Shown: positions 31,803-41,028, numbered from the stretch's first letter. The stretch is 41,240 bases of DNA from a bacterium (GCA_024742755.1 JANSXW010000046.1:1-41240), one strand, 5' to 3'. Made by a program: numbers and translations. The notes: generated by a model not told the origin, from the sequence alone.

Positions 31803-32846
31803 ATGAAAAATCTATTTCATTACAGCAGCCTGCTTTTGGTCACAGTCATCTTTTTGATGACCCTTAGTAATTGCGAAAAAGATGGGGACCCCATAGCTCC
31901 CGCAGGCAACACTCCGATCTTAACCACAATTGAGGCTACTGAGGTCACCGCTACTACTGCCAAGGCAGGAGGAAACATCACCGATGATGGAGGGAGCCCT
32001 GTTACGCAAAGAGGCGTTTGCTGGGGCACAACACAACCACCTACCCTTGACGAATACAAAACTCAAGATGGAATTGGGGCAGGTAGCTATACAAGTAGCC
32101 TAACCAACCTGGCCCCCAACACCACTTACTATTTCCGCTCTTATGCCACCAATATTGTTGGAACGAGCTATGGAAGTACACTATCCTTCACTACACCGGA
32201 GGAGAGTAGCACAGGTAGCTTTACCGACCCCCGTGATGGCCATGTTTATCCAACAGTAACCATAGGCGATCAGGTATGGATGGCCGAAAATCTGGCCTAT
32301 TTACCAATGGTGAACAGGGCTGCTGACGGATCAGAAGATGAAGAAGGACCGTATTATTATGTGTATGGTTACAACGGGACAAATGTTAATGAAGCCAAAG
32401 CCACCCCCAATTACACTTCGTACGGCGTGCTCTATAATTGGACAGCGGCCATGGACGGTGCAATCAGCAGCAGTATGAACCCAAGCGAAGTGCAGGGCGC
32501 ATGCCCTACAGGCTGGCACTTGCCGAGTGATGAGGAATGGACAGAACTGGTCGATTACTTGGGTGGATATGCCGTAGCCGGTGGAAAATTAAAAGAGATG
32601 GGGAATGCACACTGGATTGGTGATAATAGTACTGCTACCAATGAAACTGGCTTCACAGCGCGTCCAGGCGGATACCGTAGTATAGGTGGCGAATTCCGGA
32701 ACGTTGGGGAAATTGGTTGGTGGTGGAGCGCTACTGAGAAGTATTCTTATTCTGCCTACCGGATTGATATACAATACGGTAACGCTGCACACCAAGGCGA
32801 CCACTTGAAAACACTTGGGAACTCCGTTCGCTGTGTCAGAGATTAG
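31803..32846 (+). CDS. FISUMP-domain lipoprotein with fibronectin-like domain
   Basis: Predicted lipoprotein of 347 residues. The signal ends in a lipobox-like LSNC (Cys24) followed by EKDGD, the kind of charged stretch that directs Bacteroidota lipoproteins to the surface. Residues about 37-133 form a fibronectin-III-like domain (GNITDDGGSPVTQRGVCWGT, LAPNTTYYFRSYATN). Residues about 140-347 match the Fibrobacter succinogenes major paralogous (FISUMP) domain: DPRDGHVYPTVTIGDQVWMA, YNWTAAM, CPTGWHLPSDEEW, TGFTARPGGYR, WWWSATE and a final SVRCVRD. The fold is C-type-lectin-like; the ligand is unknown. It lies next to the repeat-rich stretch, has somewhat lower GC than its neighbours, and ends with a strong hairpin, consistent with an accessory gene. 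Confidence 0.9.
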   Translation: MKNLFHYSSLLLVTVIFLMTLSNCEKDGDPIAPAGNTPILTTIEATEVTATTAKAGGNITDDGGSPVTQRGVCWGTTQPPTLDEYKTQDGIGAGSYTSSLTNLAPNTTYYFRSYATNIVGTSYGSTLSFTTPEESSTGSFTDPRDGHVYPTVTIGDQVWMAENLAYLPMVNRAADGSEDEEGPYYYVYGYNGTNVNEAKATPNYTSYGVLYNWTAAMDGAISSSMNPSEVQGACPTGWHLPSDEEWTELVDYLGGYAVAGGKLKEMGNAHWIGDNSTATNETGFTARPGGYRSIGGEFRNVGEIGWWWSATEKYSYSAYRIDIQYGNAAHQGDHLKTLGNSVRCVRD

Positions 32847-32890
32847 CCCCTACTTGCAGCCTCCTGTCAGAGACCGCTGCAGTGGTACTC

Positions 32891-32926
32891 AAAGCCCCGG
32901 CTCAGCGTTACGCTTACCGGGGCTTT
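32891..32926. terminator. Strong hairpin after the FISUMP gene
   Basis: Perfect 10-bp stem AAAGCCCCGG (32891-32900) / CCGGGGCTTT (32917-32926); the loop itself contains AGCG/CGCT. The A and T ends allow it to stop transcription from both this gene and the convergent Crp-type gene. Confidence 0.8.
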
Positions 32927-32979
32927 ACAGAACGATTCTTATACCTTTTTAATCCAATTCTCGTGATCGATTTGTTTGC

Positions 32980-33660
32980 CTAAACGAGTCTTCCCATATC
33001 TCTTACCAGGATTTTGCCCCGATTGAAGTAGATAAGATCTGATTTTTTCAGCTCGTTAAGTACCAGTGTTACTGTTTGGCGGGAGGTGCAGGTGATATTG
33101 GCAATATCCTGATGCGTCAGGGAATGCTTTAGCAGCATTTCGTAGCCCACCCGGCGGCCGCGCTTATTGACCGCGTCTTTGATAAACTCAATAATGCGCG
33201 TGCGGGCATCCTTAAAAATCAGGGATTCCAGCTTGTCCTCGGCTTTGACCAACCGGCCACCAAACAGATTCATTACCGAAGTGCAGAGCTCAAAACTATT
33301 CTGCATCAGTTTTTTCATGTCAGCTACTTTGAGCTGATACACATGGACGTCCTGCTTGAGTGCCTGTGCAAAATCCTTGTAATAAGGCTCTCCTATCAGG
33401 CCCAACTCCCCGAACATCGCAGTAGGGTGGATCAGTGACTTAATAATCTCCTTGCCATCTGTAGAATGCGTTCCAATTTTTACAGTCCCTTTGGCGAGGA
33501 AATAAATGTATTCGGAAGCATCTCCCGGCATGTAAATGAAGGAATACTTCGGCTTCACCTTATACTCCATCATCTCTGCCAGCGTCGCTTTGTCCTCAGC
33601 AGAAAGGACGGAGAAGAGGGGAAAAAGGTCGATAAATGATGATTTTGCTTCGGCGTTCAT
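32980..33660 (-). CDS. Crp/Fnr family transcriptional regulator
   Basis: Cytoplasmic DNA-binding regulator of 226 residues. The N-terminal cyclic-nucleotide-binding-like beta-roll (about 10-125) includes KYSFIYMPGDASEYIYFLAKG, split over the first strands, and FGELGLIGEPYYKD, followed by the long dimerisation helix. The C-terminal winged helix contains LTHQDIANITCTSRQTVTLV and ends YFNRGKILVRD. The binding loop lacks the classic cAMP Arg-Ser, so the effector cannot be predicted; no Cys cluster for an FeS centre is seen. The ATG at 33660 is chosen over a GTG at 33684. It stands alone, convergent with the FISUMP gene; targets are unknown, though the neighbouring TonB operon is a candidate. Confidence 0.93.
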   Translation of the reverse strand: MNAEAKSSFIDLFPLFSVLSAEDKATLAEMMEYKVKPKYSFIYMPGDASEYIYFLAKGTVKIGTHSTDGKEIIKSLIHPTAMFGELGLIGEPYYKDFAQALKQDVHVYQLKVADMKKLMQNSFELCTSVMNLFGGRLVKAEDKLESLIFKDARTRIIEFIKDAVNKRGRRVGYEMLLKHSLTHQDIANITCTSRQTVTLVLNELKKSDLIYFNRGKILVRDMGRLV

Positions 33661-33861
33661 ATTAGCTCTTTTAGGTAATCTCACTTTCAGACATGGACAA
33701 TATTCAATGCCATGTATTCTGCAATTTCACCTATAGAGACACTAAATATCAGAAGTCCCCCTATGCGAAGAAGAAATATTTTCAGATGAACAGTATAGCG
33801 AAATAACTACAGTACGGAAAGCCTGAGGATGAGATACCGCAAAATCAAGGGGTAGGAAAGG

Positions 33862-34809
33862 TTAATACCCGACAACAAGAGAGTCACTGGAAGTGCTGAA
33901 ACCTGCGAAGACACCCTGCCCCCCGTTAATATTATCGTAAACGATTACAGGGTCGGCATAGGGAGAGTCCGATAGGCCATTCTGCCTGCTGATGGTTGAG
34001 AAATATTGATAGTATTCTTTAGAGACTGCCCGAAGCTCAATAAACAGCTTTCCCAACTCATCACGGGTAGGCAAATAATCAAATTCCACAGGTAAGGAAA
34101 GCCGAATCGTTTGCCCATCCTGGCCTTCATCCTCCAACAGTAACCCACCGCCGACATGCGCGACCTGGAAGTTCGTATTCATCTGATTGGAAAAGACCAC
34201 AGGCCTCATTTCTTCTCTGAAATACAGGGTATCATTCTCAATGATGGCAAATTCCCTAAATTGCTGCAGCAGGTTGATGTGGTAGTAGTTGTCAACTTGC
34301 CCGGGATCCTCGAAGGCAACATCTACCCGGTAACGAACCTGGGTTTCTTTCTCTCCTGTCACCTCTGAAAACTGCAAATCAGAAATTTCCGAAGAAACCA
34401 TTTTGACAGGCGTAGGGATTTGACTGTGGGCGGTGACCGTCTCAAACCCCGGCGCGTCTACCTTGATAGTGTACTTAATCCCAACCTGAGGATGGAAATT
34501 ACCGGCAGAGTAGAATGGCAGGTTGGATACCTTATCCTTGTCTTCAGAGAAACTCAGCTGAGTCAGAAACTCTTCATTACGGTAAAGCTCTACGATAGCA
34601 TTATCGATGTAAGTGATGGGCGCATCATCAAGAATGCTTCCGGAAGCAGATACATAGACTTGCAGCGTACGGTCCAGCGTAAAACTGCTCACCACGACCA
34701 GTTCAGACGAGCGGGCATCTATCGCCGAGTTGACGTCAAAGACTTTTTCGCAGCTAAGCACAAAGCTTAACAGCCCCAAAAAAACCGGCAAAAAAATCAA
34801 ACGCGGCAT
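33862..34809 (-). CDS. DUF4249-domain lipoprotein, TonB-receptor partner
   Basis: Predicted lipoprotein of 315 residues with lipobox VLSC (Cys20) followed by EKVFDV. The mature protein is a DUF4249 domain: ELVVVSSFTLDRTLQVYVSAS, YIDNAIVELYRNEEFL, LPFYSAGNFHPQVGIKYTIKV and VSKEYYQYFSTI are typical. DUF4249 genes usually follow a TonB-dependent receptor gene with an STN domain, as here (159 bases downstream of 34969). It likely sits on the outer membrane as an accessory ligand-binding lid for that receptor, in the way SusD partners SusC, but this is inference. Confidence 0.9.
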   Translation of the reverse strand: MPRLIFLPVFLGLLSFVLSCEKVFDVNSAIDARSSELVVVSSFTLDRTLQVYVSASGSILDDAPITYIDNAIVELYRNEEFLTQLSFSEDKDKVSNLPFYSAGNFHPQVGIKYTIKVDAPGFETVTAHSQIPTPVKMVSSEISDLQFSEVTGEKETQVRYRVDVAFEDPGQVDNYYHINLLQQFREFAIIENDTLYFREEMRPVVFSNQMNTNFQVAHVGGGLLLEDEGQDGQTIRLSLPVEFDYLPTRDELGKLFIELRAVSKEYYQYFSTISRQNGLSDSPYADPVIVYDNINGGQGVFAGFSTSSDSLVVGY

Positions 34810-34968
34810 AAGCTATCCGTTTTCTCCATACCAAAACCATTTAAAACAAACACTAAAACCGGAGCCGTTTTTCAAAATATTATTCTGGTACAAACAGGGG
34901 CTCGGCAATGGTCACCCCTTTAGCAACAATTTTCCCTAAAATATAAGGAGATGTCAGCGAATATACAA

Positions 34969-37629
34969 TTATAATTTCAAAGAATAATTCAGCGCGGGGA
35001 TTAATGGCAGCAACCATACCGGGCTAAACCGGCGGTCCTCTTTTATTTCGCTGCCCTCGGTTACATAGCGGGTTTCCAGATTGTAGTACAATGGGTTACG
35101 GCGGTTATAAAGGTTATAAACGCCCAGATTTAAAGTGTGCCGAACACTTTCCGTTTCGATGTAAAGGTTCACTCCCAAATCCAGGCGGTGATAAACTGGC
35201 ATCCGAAAGCTGTTCTTTTCTCCGTAATCAACGACGTTAACACTACCGACTCCTGGCAGGAAAACCTGATAACGCCCCTGCGGCAGGCTAAAGGCAAAAC
35301 CGGAATTCATCGCCCATGATCCGGAAAATTCAAGCCATTCGTTGAAGGTGTGCACGAAAGCCAGTGTCAGGCTGTGCCTGCGGTCATACCTGTAAGGGTA
35401 GCGACGCCCGTTATTGACAAGTGGGAAACGCCGGTCTGCCCAGGCCAATCCGTAGGAAGCCCATCCGGTGGTCTTTCCCTGCCGTTTTTCCAACAACAGC
35501 TCCATACCATGTGCCTGCCCGGCCCCCGAAGTGAGATTGCTTTCCCAATTATTGAAAAACAGTGCCCCTTCCGAGTACGTCAGCAACTGGTTCATCCGCT
35601 TGGTGTACAAGTCGCCGGTAAGCTGCCAGCCTTCCCGGAACTGCCAGGTAGAAGACAGCCCAAACTGCCAGCTCTGCCCGGGCCTGACAGATGCTGTACT
35701 GGGCACCCAGAGGTCATTGGGCAAGCCAAGTGTGGAGTTGGAAAGCAGATGGACAAACTGGGTCATCTTGCTCAAGTAGCCATTTAGCAGCAGACGGTCA
35801 TTGATGCGCCAGTTGGCAATCAAACGGGGCTGTAAAGAGGAGTACGTACGGCCGTCTACCTGAAATGCAGCCAGGTGAAGCCCGGTATTGATCTTAAATT
35901 CCGGGCTAATCTGCCAGATATTTTCCAGGTAGCCCCCAATTTCATTGGCAGCTATCGCTCTGGCCTGCATTTGCGGCTGACGGAGGGTATCTGATTTTTC
36001 TACCAGCTCGAGCGACAAAAGACCCGGCTCAAACTGATGGCGGGTGGCAAAAAGCCCAAACCGAAATGACTGGGCAGGAGAGGGCCGGTAATCAAAATCC
36101 AGCCGCGCACCAAAATCATCAATTTGCGAGAAATACCGCCCGATGCTAATGTACCGGTCCGTTACGCTACCAGACCTTACATTTGTCAGAGAATCGCCCC
36201 TTTCGTAAGTAATGCCCACATCAAGCCCGCTGTAGGAAGCAGTGAGGCTTGCGAATAGCTGATCTCCAAACAGATGGGTCCAACGCATGGAAGTTACCGT
36301 ATTCCCCCAGGTCATCTCTTCAAGCGCACTTCTGGAGGAAAGAAAAGGAGCGGGCTCTAAGACACTTGTATCCTGAGCAAACAGGGTATCCAGCATGATA
36401 CTCCGGTTCCGGTAGGCGTCCTTCCCGGTATAAAAACTGAAGTAAAGATCGTCCCGCTCTGAAAGCGTGAAATTCAGTTTAGCATTTATATCATAAAAAT
36501 CATAGTCTACGAGGCTTTGCCGGTCCTCTTCTGAACGCATGCGCTCAGCAAGCGGCTGCAGGTACCAGCCAATCAGGCTGCGGCGGCCGGAAACAATGAA
36601 GCTGCTTTTGCCTTTCTGAATCGGCCCTTCCAGCGTCATACGGCCTGACAAAAGCCCAAGGCTGGCCTCGGCTTCATAGTGCTGATTGTTGCCATCACGG
36701 GTACGAATGTCCAGAACGGAGGATAAGCGCCCCCCAAAACGGGCAGGAAATCCGCTTTTGTAGAGCTGCGCGCTTTTGACGGCATTCGTATTAAAAACCG
36801 AAAACAGCCCCGCAGCGTGAGCGATATTATAGACCGGTACGCCATCAATCATAATCAAGTTCTGGCCATTGCCCCCTCCCCGCACATGCAGCCCATCCAG
36901 CCCGTCTGTACCCGATTGTACGCCGGGCAGCAACTGCAATGCCCTGACCAGGTCAGACTCCCCGGCCAACGCCGGCAGCTGCTCCAACTGCTCCATGTTT
37001 AGCTGTGTCGCACCTCCTGGCTGAATCATTTTTGGATCTAGCCTGGGTTTATGACCTACTACCTCCACGGGCTGTAACTGAAGATCGGACCGAAGCTGCT
37101 GATCCAGGCGCTGATCCTCCATCAAGTAGAAGTCAGAAGAAAGCGTACCATAGCCAACGTAGGAAAAATCCAGTGCTACCGGACCCGCCGGAAGGGTAAT
37201 ACTGAAATAGCCATACTCATTCGTGACGGTGCCTTTCCCACTCTTGCTTTCAAGAATATTGGCACCGATCAGGCGCTCTCCTGTGCCTGCATCAGCCAGA
37301 ATACCATTGATGGTAAATTCAAGGTCAACCGGCAGAAAAATCACAATTTGCCCTCCAAGCTCTTTGATCTGCAGAGGCGTGTCCTGTAGCAGCTGCCCTA
37401 GTGCGCTTCCAACAGTGCGCTGCTCGAACTTCGCCGTAATAACCTTCGGGGGAAGGATATCGTTGGAAAAGGACAACCTTAAATCATGCTCATCGCCCAG
37501 CCGGTAGAGCGCCTCTTCCAATGATACCTCCCGAAACTCGGCAGATACCTGCTGATCCAACACGCCCTGAGCAACCAGCGCATAAGCACAAAGGGTGGTA
37601 AGCAGTATTGAAAGTAGAAGTCGCTTCAT
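34969..37629 (-). CDS. TonB-dependent receptor with STN domain
   Basis: Outer-membrane receptor of 886 residues. A signal peptide (1-20) is followed by an STN (secretin/TonB short N-terminal) domain at about 25-100, a carboxypeptidase-regulatory-like beta domain at about 103-187, a plug at about 205-312 (LPGVQSGTDGLDGLHVRGG, NLIMIDGVPVYN, SGFPARFGGRLSSVLDIRT) and a beta-barrel to the end. An STN domain normally talks to an anti-sigma factor, but no FecR/sigma pair is found in the window. The gene has a good promoter at 37670-37700. It pairs with the DUF4249 lipoprotein. Substrate is unknown; nothing here points to polysaccharide use (no SusD or glycoside hydrolase). Confidence 0.93.
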   Translation of the reverse strand: MKRLLLSILLTTLCAYALVAQGVLDQQVSAEFREVSLEEALYRLGDEHDLRLSFSNDILPPKVITAKFEQRTVGSALGQLLQDTPLQIKELGGQIVIFLPVDLEFTINGILADAGTGERLIGANILESKSGKGTVTNEYGYFSITLPAGPVALDFSYVGYGTLSSDFYLMEDQRLDQQLRSDLQLQPVEVVGHKPRLDPKMIQPGGATQLNMEQLEQLPALAGESDLVRALQLLPGVQSGTDGLDGLHVRGGGNGQNLIMIDGVPVYNIAHAAGLFSVFNTNAVKSAQLYKSGFPARFGGRLSSVLDIRTRDGNNQHYEAEASLGLLSGRMTLEGPIQKGKSSFIVSGRRSLIGWYLQPLAERMRSEEDRQSLVDYDFYDINAKLNFTLSERDDLYFSFYTGKDAYRNRSIMLDTLFAQDTSVLEPAPFLSSRSALEEMTWGNTVTSMRWTHLFGDQLFASLTASYSGLDVGITYERGDSLTNVRSGSVTDRYISIGRYFSQIDDFGARLDFDYRPSPAQSFRFGLFATRHQFEPGLLSLELVEKSDTLRQPQMQARAIAANEIGGYLENIWQISPEFKINTGLHLAAFQVDGRTYSSLQPRLIANWRINDRLLLNGYLSKMTQFVHLLSNSTLGLPNDLWVPSTASVRPGQSWQFGLSSTWQFREGWQLTGDLYTKRMNQLLTYSEGALFFNNWESNLTSGAGQAHGMELLLEKRQGKTTGWASYGLAWADRRFPLVNNGRRYPYRYDRRHSLTLAFVHTFNEWLEFSGSWAMNSGFAFSLPQGRYQVFLPGVGSVNVVDYGEKNSFRMPVYHRLDLGVNLYIETESVRHTLNLGVYNLYNRRNPLYYNLETRYVTEGSEIKEDRRFSPVWLLPLIPALNYSLKL

Positions 37630-37646
37630 AAAGGCTTTTGCAGATC

Positions 37647-37671
37647 TGGAAAGTCGCTATTCCTATTTCCA
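37647..37671 (-). promoter_or_regulatory. Small inverted repeat at the TonB receptor start region
   Basis: TGGAAA (37647-37652) and TTTCCA (37666-37671) are separated by 13 bases, starting within the -7 box and running into the leader. The geometry resembles that of the repeat before the DUF4856 operon, although the arms differ. It might be an operator. Confidence 0.3.
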
Positions 37672-37700
37672 AAAATACGGGGATTTTTCAGGATTAACAA
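37670..37700 (-). promoter_or_regulatory. Promoter of the STN TonB receptor gene
   Basis: On the minus strand, TTG (37700-37698), a 20-base spacer and TATTTTTG (37677-37670) fit the Bacteroidota -33/-7 consensus exactly, with the same spacing as the promoter of the DUF4856 operon. Confidence 0.65.
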
Positions 37701-37907
37701 CAGCCGGGAAGCACTAGCGGTTGAAGGCCAGCCGGATAGCTGCCTTAGCAACCCTTTCAGCGGGCTCGTGGTGTCATCAATCTTCCAATTCGACACTTCC
37801 GTAGATTCCATACTGCTCAATCCATCCCGTATCCTTACCTTTAGCACCTACTCGAAGAAAGTCCTCTCATAAGGATAGTACTTGTATTCACCAAACCATT
37901 GGAATTA

Positions 37908-39431
37908 ATGAAAAAACTGACACTGCTGGCAAGTTGGCTTGCCTTTGTTTGCTTCACGACTGCTCAGGCGCAAAGCGACAGCCGGGCTCCTGAATTTGAG
38001 ATCACCAAGGCAGATATGGAAGCTCACCTCCGTTTTCTGGCCTCTGATGCGCTACAGGGGCGGCGCACCGGCGAAATGGGCAACGATATCGCTGCGGCTT
38101 ACATCGCTTCTTTGTACGCTACCCATGGCCTAAAGCAGGTGGAAGGTGCCGAAGGCTATTATCAGCCTGTGCCCTTTGAAGCCATTACGCCACCGTCTAT
38201 GGCTACTATTGTTATTGACGACGAGACTTACACGCAGGGCGACAACCTCCTCATGATGACCGGCAACCTTGAACTGACCAAGACCAAAGCTGTCTTTGCC
38301 AATTATGGCTGGGTGGACGAGGAAACCGGTGCGAATGACTACGATAAGCTTGATGTGGAAGGCAAACTCGTCTTCGTGCTGCCTGGCACGCCGGAGGGAC
38401 AGGACCCGCTTACGGTCTTTAACTCTATGAGCAAGAAGCGTAAACTGGCAAAGGAGAAAGGCGCCGTTGGCCTGATCGAACTCTACCGCCTGCAGTTCCC
38501 CTGGCAGTTCTTCCTGTCCTACTTTGGCAAGGAAAGCCTTAACCTGGCTGATAAAATGGAAACGACCAAATCCAACCCCGATTTTGTATATGGCTGGATC
38601 AAGGAAGAAAATAAAGAGACCTTCAACGCCATGAAGGATAGCAAAAAGACAAAGGTGGAACTAAGCAGCGAGGGCTTCTCCCGCCGGGCTGTCAAGTCCA
38701 ACAACGTCATCGGGCTGCTCGAAGGCACCGATCCGGAACTGAAGGACGAGTACCTGCTCATCACTGCCCACTTCGACCACGTAGGTACGGGTAAGAATGG
38801 TGGATCTCCCTACACCCCGGAGGACAGCATCTTCAACGGTGCCCGTGACAACGCTATGGGAACCACCGCACTATTGGGTGCCCTGCAAGCCCTGTCGGAA
38901 GCGCCGCCCAAACGTTCCGTTATCTTCCTGGCGGTGACGGGTGAGGAAATCGGCTTGCTGGGCAGCCAATACTACGCTGAAAACCCGCTCATCCCTATTG
39001 AGCAGACCATCTTCAACCTAAATACGGATGGCGCAGGCTACAACGACCCCTCCTACGTTTCCATCGTAGGCTTTGGCCGTACCGGAACAGACGGGCTTGT
39101 GGAAGCCGCCTCCAATATCTTTGGGCTCGATGTATTCCCTAACCCCGCACCAGAGCAGAACCTCTTCGACCGGTCTGACAACGTCTCCTTTGCCAAGCTG
39201 GGCGTACCGGCACTGTGTTTCAGCCCGGGACTGACCGAGTTTGATGAGGAAATCAGCACCTATTACCATCAGGCAGCTGACAACCCGGACTCTATCGACT
39301 TCGATTATCTACAGAAGTTTTGTCAGGCGCTGGCGCGCACGGCCCGCCTGATTGCAGATGACGAAGACCGCCCGTTCTGGGTGGAAGGCGATAAGTACGA
39401 GGAAGCTGGCAAGCAGTTGTACGAACGCTAA
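37908..39431 (+). CDS. M28 family peptidase with inserted PA-like region
   Basis: Exported zinc peptidase of 507 residues with a signal peptide (about 1-22, AQAQ). The M28 domain is split: the start (ADMEAHLRFLASDALQGRRTG) precedes an inserted region of about 150 residues of protease-associated (PA) character (DDETYTQGDNLLMMTGN ... GKLVFVLPG), and then the catalytic part follows with AHFDHVG, FNGARDNAMGTTALLG, TGEEIGLLG, NLNTDGAGYN and the last His in YYHQAADNPDSID. The zinc ligands are complete. The usual Ser of the DNASG motif is Met here. The ATG at 37908 is chosen over a TTG at 37899. There is no T9SS tail. It shares a terminator with the convergent GT2 gene. Confidence 0.92.
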   Translation: MKKLTLLASWLAFVCFTTAQAQSDSRAPEFEITKADMEAHLRFLASDALQGRRTGEMGNDIAAAYIASLYATHGLKQVEGAEGYYQPVPFEAITPPSMATIVIDDETYTQGDNLLMMTGNLELTKTKAVFANYGWVDEETGANDYDKLDVEGKLVFVLPGTPEGQDPLTVFNSMSKKRKLAKEKGAVGLIELYRLQFPWQFFLSYFGKESLNLADKMETTKSNPDFVYGWIKEENKETFNAMKDSKKTKVELSSEGFSRRAVKSNNVIGLLEGTDPELKDEYLLITAHFDHVGTGKNGGSPYTPEDSIFNGARDNAMGTTALLGALQALSEAPPKRSVIFLAVTGEEIGLLGSQYYAENPLIPIEQTIFNLNTDGAGYNDPSYVSIVGFGRTGTDGLVEAASNIFGLDVFPNPAPEQNLFDRSDNVSFAKLGVPALCFSPGLTEFDEEISTYYHQAADNPDSIDFDYLQKFCQALARTARLIADDEDRPFWVEGDKYEEAGKQLYER

Positions 39432-39453
39432 GCAATAGATTCTTGCAGGAACG

Positions 39454-39493
39454 AAAGGCACGTATCATTTAAAGCATTGGTACGTGCCTTTTT
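39454..39493. terminator. Bidirectional terminator between peptidase and GT2 genes
   Basis: Perfect 11-bp stem AAAGGCACGTA (39454-39464) / TACGTGCCTTT (39481-39491), 16-base loop, with A-run and T-run ends that serve both strands. It fills the gap between the two convergent stop codons. Confidence 0.85.
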
Positions 39494-39494
39494 G

Positions 39495-40469
39495 TTACTC
39501 TGCCATTGCTTTGCCTGATCCAATTTCCCGCTCAATGAGGTAGCTGTTCCGGTCGGAAGCCGTGCGCGAGATCAGCTCGGCGAGGAAACCGGAGAGGAAC
39601 AGCATCGTGCCGATGACCATACAGGTAAGGGAAATGTAGAAATAAGGATTGTCCGTGACCAAAATCGTAGGCAGCCCCTGACTCAGGCGGTACAATTTGC
39701 TGATACCGATATAACCTGCTGCAAAAAAGCCGATGACGAAGATGAAGACGCCCCACATACCGAAAAAGTGCATGGGCCGTTTGCCAAATTTAGAGATAAA
39801 AATGACCGAAAGCAGGTCCAGCGGGCCACGTATAAAACGCTCAATGCCAAACTTAGTGGTCCCATATTTACGCTCCTGATGCTGCACCACTTTCTCCCCT
39901 ATTTTCTTGAACCCCGCCCACTTGGCGAGGACCGGGATGTAACGGTGCATATCGCCGTAGACCTCAATGCTTTTGACCACGGCATTGCGGTAAGCCTTTA
40001 GCCCGCAGTTGAAGTCGTGCAGATGTATGCCGGTCATGCGGCGGGCCGTCCAGTTGAAAAACTTGCTGGGCAGGTTTTTGGTGAGCACCGGGTCATAGCG
40101 CTTTTTCTTCCAGCCCGACACCATGTCGTACCCTTCTTCCGTAATCATGCGGTAAAGCTCCGGCAATTCCTCAGGCGAGTCCTGCAGGTCCGCATCCATC
40201 GTGACCACCACATCGCCCTGTACAGCAGCAAAGCCCCGGTTGAGGGCAGCAGATTTACCGTAGTTGCGGCGGAACTTAATGCCACGGACACAGGGATTTC
40301 CCTGCGCCAGACGTTCCACCACTTCCCAGGAGGCATCCCGGCTGCCATCATCCACAAATACGATTTCGTAAGAAAAGCCATGTGTTGTCATTACCTGGCG
40401 TATCCAGGCTTCAAGCTCAGGCAGGGACTCTTCCTCATTAAAAAGCGGGACGACGATTGAAATATCCAT
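39495..40469 (-). CDS. Family 2 glycosyltransferase, GtrB/DPM1-like, membrane-bound
   Basis: Transfers a sugar from a nucleotide donor, probably to a polyprenyl phosphate carrier at the inner membrane. The 324-residue protein has the GT-A domain with MDISIVVPLFNEEESL at the start, VDDGSRD at 39-45, the metal-binding DADLQDSPE at 92-100, DFNCGLKAYR and the HQERKYGTTKF segment of the DPM1/GtrB group. Two C-terminal transmembrane helices lie at about 230-255 and 275-300. DUF4199 lies directly upstream, 52 bases away, a pair often seen together in Bacteroidota. The product sugar is unknown; the enzyme may feed envelope glycan or glycoprotein synthesis. Confidence 0.93.
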   Translation of the reverse strand: MDISIVVPLFNEEESLPELEAWIRQVMTTHGFSYEIVFVDDGSRDASWEVVERLAQGNPCVRGIKFRRNYGKSAALNRGFAAVQGDVVVTMDADLQDSPEELPELYRMITEEGYDMVSGWKKKRYDPVLTKNLPSKFFNWTARRMTGIHLHDFNCGLKAYRNAVVKSIEVYGDMHRYIPVLAKWAGFKKIGEKVVQHQERKYGTTKFGIERFIRGPLDLLSVIFISKFGKRPMHFFGMWGVFIFVIGFFAAGYIGISKLYRLSQGLPTILVTDNPYFYISLTCMVIGTMLFLSGFLAELISRTASDRNSYLIEREIGSGKAMAE

Positions 40470-40521
40470 GTATCAGCTTCTGGTCTTAAAGTGAAGAACG
40501 CGCAAAAGTGGGAAAAGATGC

Positions 40522-41028
40522 CTATTTCCGGCTGGCTAATGCTGCCAGTCCCAAAGAAATCAGGAAATACCCGATCAGGCTGCGGGCGTAGGTCAGCAGT
40601 GTGTTTTGCAGGCCGACTTTCAAACCGTCCCCTTCCAGAGACTCCTTAAAGGCCTTGTACTGCTCTTCTGAAAGCATGCCTTTCCGGGCTTCCAGGGTCT
40701 CAGACATGACAGACCGCTGCACCTCTTCCAGCCCCGGATCAAAGACGCCATGCAGCAGATAATAATAGAGGTAGTACACCAGATTGGCGACCACGAAAAC
40801 GGTAAACCCTACCTTGAGGGCCTGCTGAAACTCCAGCTTTCCTCCGATAGCCTGCCGCTCATCATCGATGGCTTTCCAGGCGATGGCCAGGTAGAGCCCT
40901 ACCGTTGCCCAGTTCAGGAAAGAATTGAAAACAAGCTCTTTATTGATTAAATAAAATAGCAGGTAGATACCTACGGTAATTCCACCTGCTATAGTGCCGT
41001 ACTTGACGCCTCGGTTTTGCTTTAGCAT
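40522..41028 (-). CDS. DUF4199 small membrane protein
   Basis: Inner-membrane protein of 168 residues. Hydrophobic helices are at about 9-28 (YGTIAGGITVGIYLLFYLI), 36-52, 71-92 (VGFTVFVVANLVYYLYYYLL) and 145-165, with a charged helical loop (EEVQRSVMSETLEARKGM) between the last two, the usual DUF4199 pattern. It lies upstream of the GT2 gene in the same direction and has a TATATTTG promoter element. Function unknown; the recurrent pairing suggests a role in the same envelope-glycan pathway. Confidence 0.9.
   Translation of the reverse strand: MLKQNRGVKYGTIAGGITVGIYLLFYLINKELVFNSFLNWATVGLYLAIAWKAIDDERQAIGGKLEFQQALKVGFTVFVVANLVYYLYYYLLHGVFDPGLEEVQRSVMSETLEARKGMLSEEQYKAFKESLEGDGLKVGLQNTLLTYARSLIGYFLISLGLAALASRK

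Noticed and set aside
37626..37847. 73-codon minus-strand frame upstream of the STN TonB receptor
   Set aside because: It overlaps the receptor's promoter and start and shows no domain; the promoter explanation is better.
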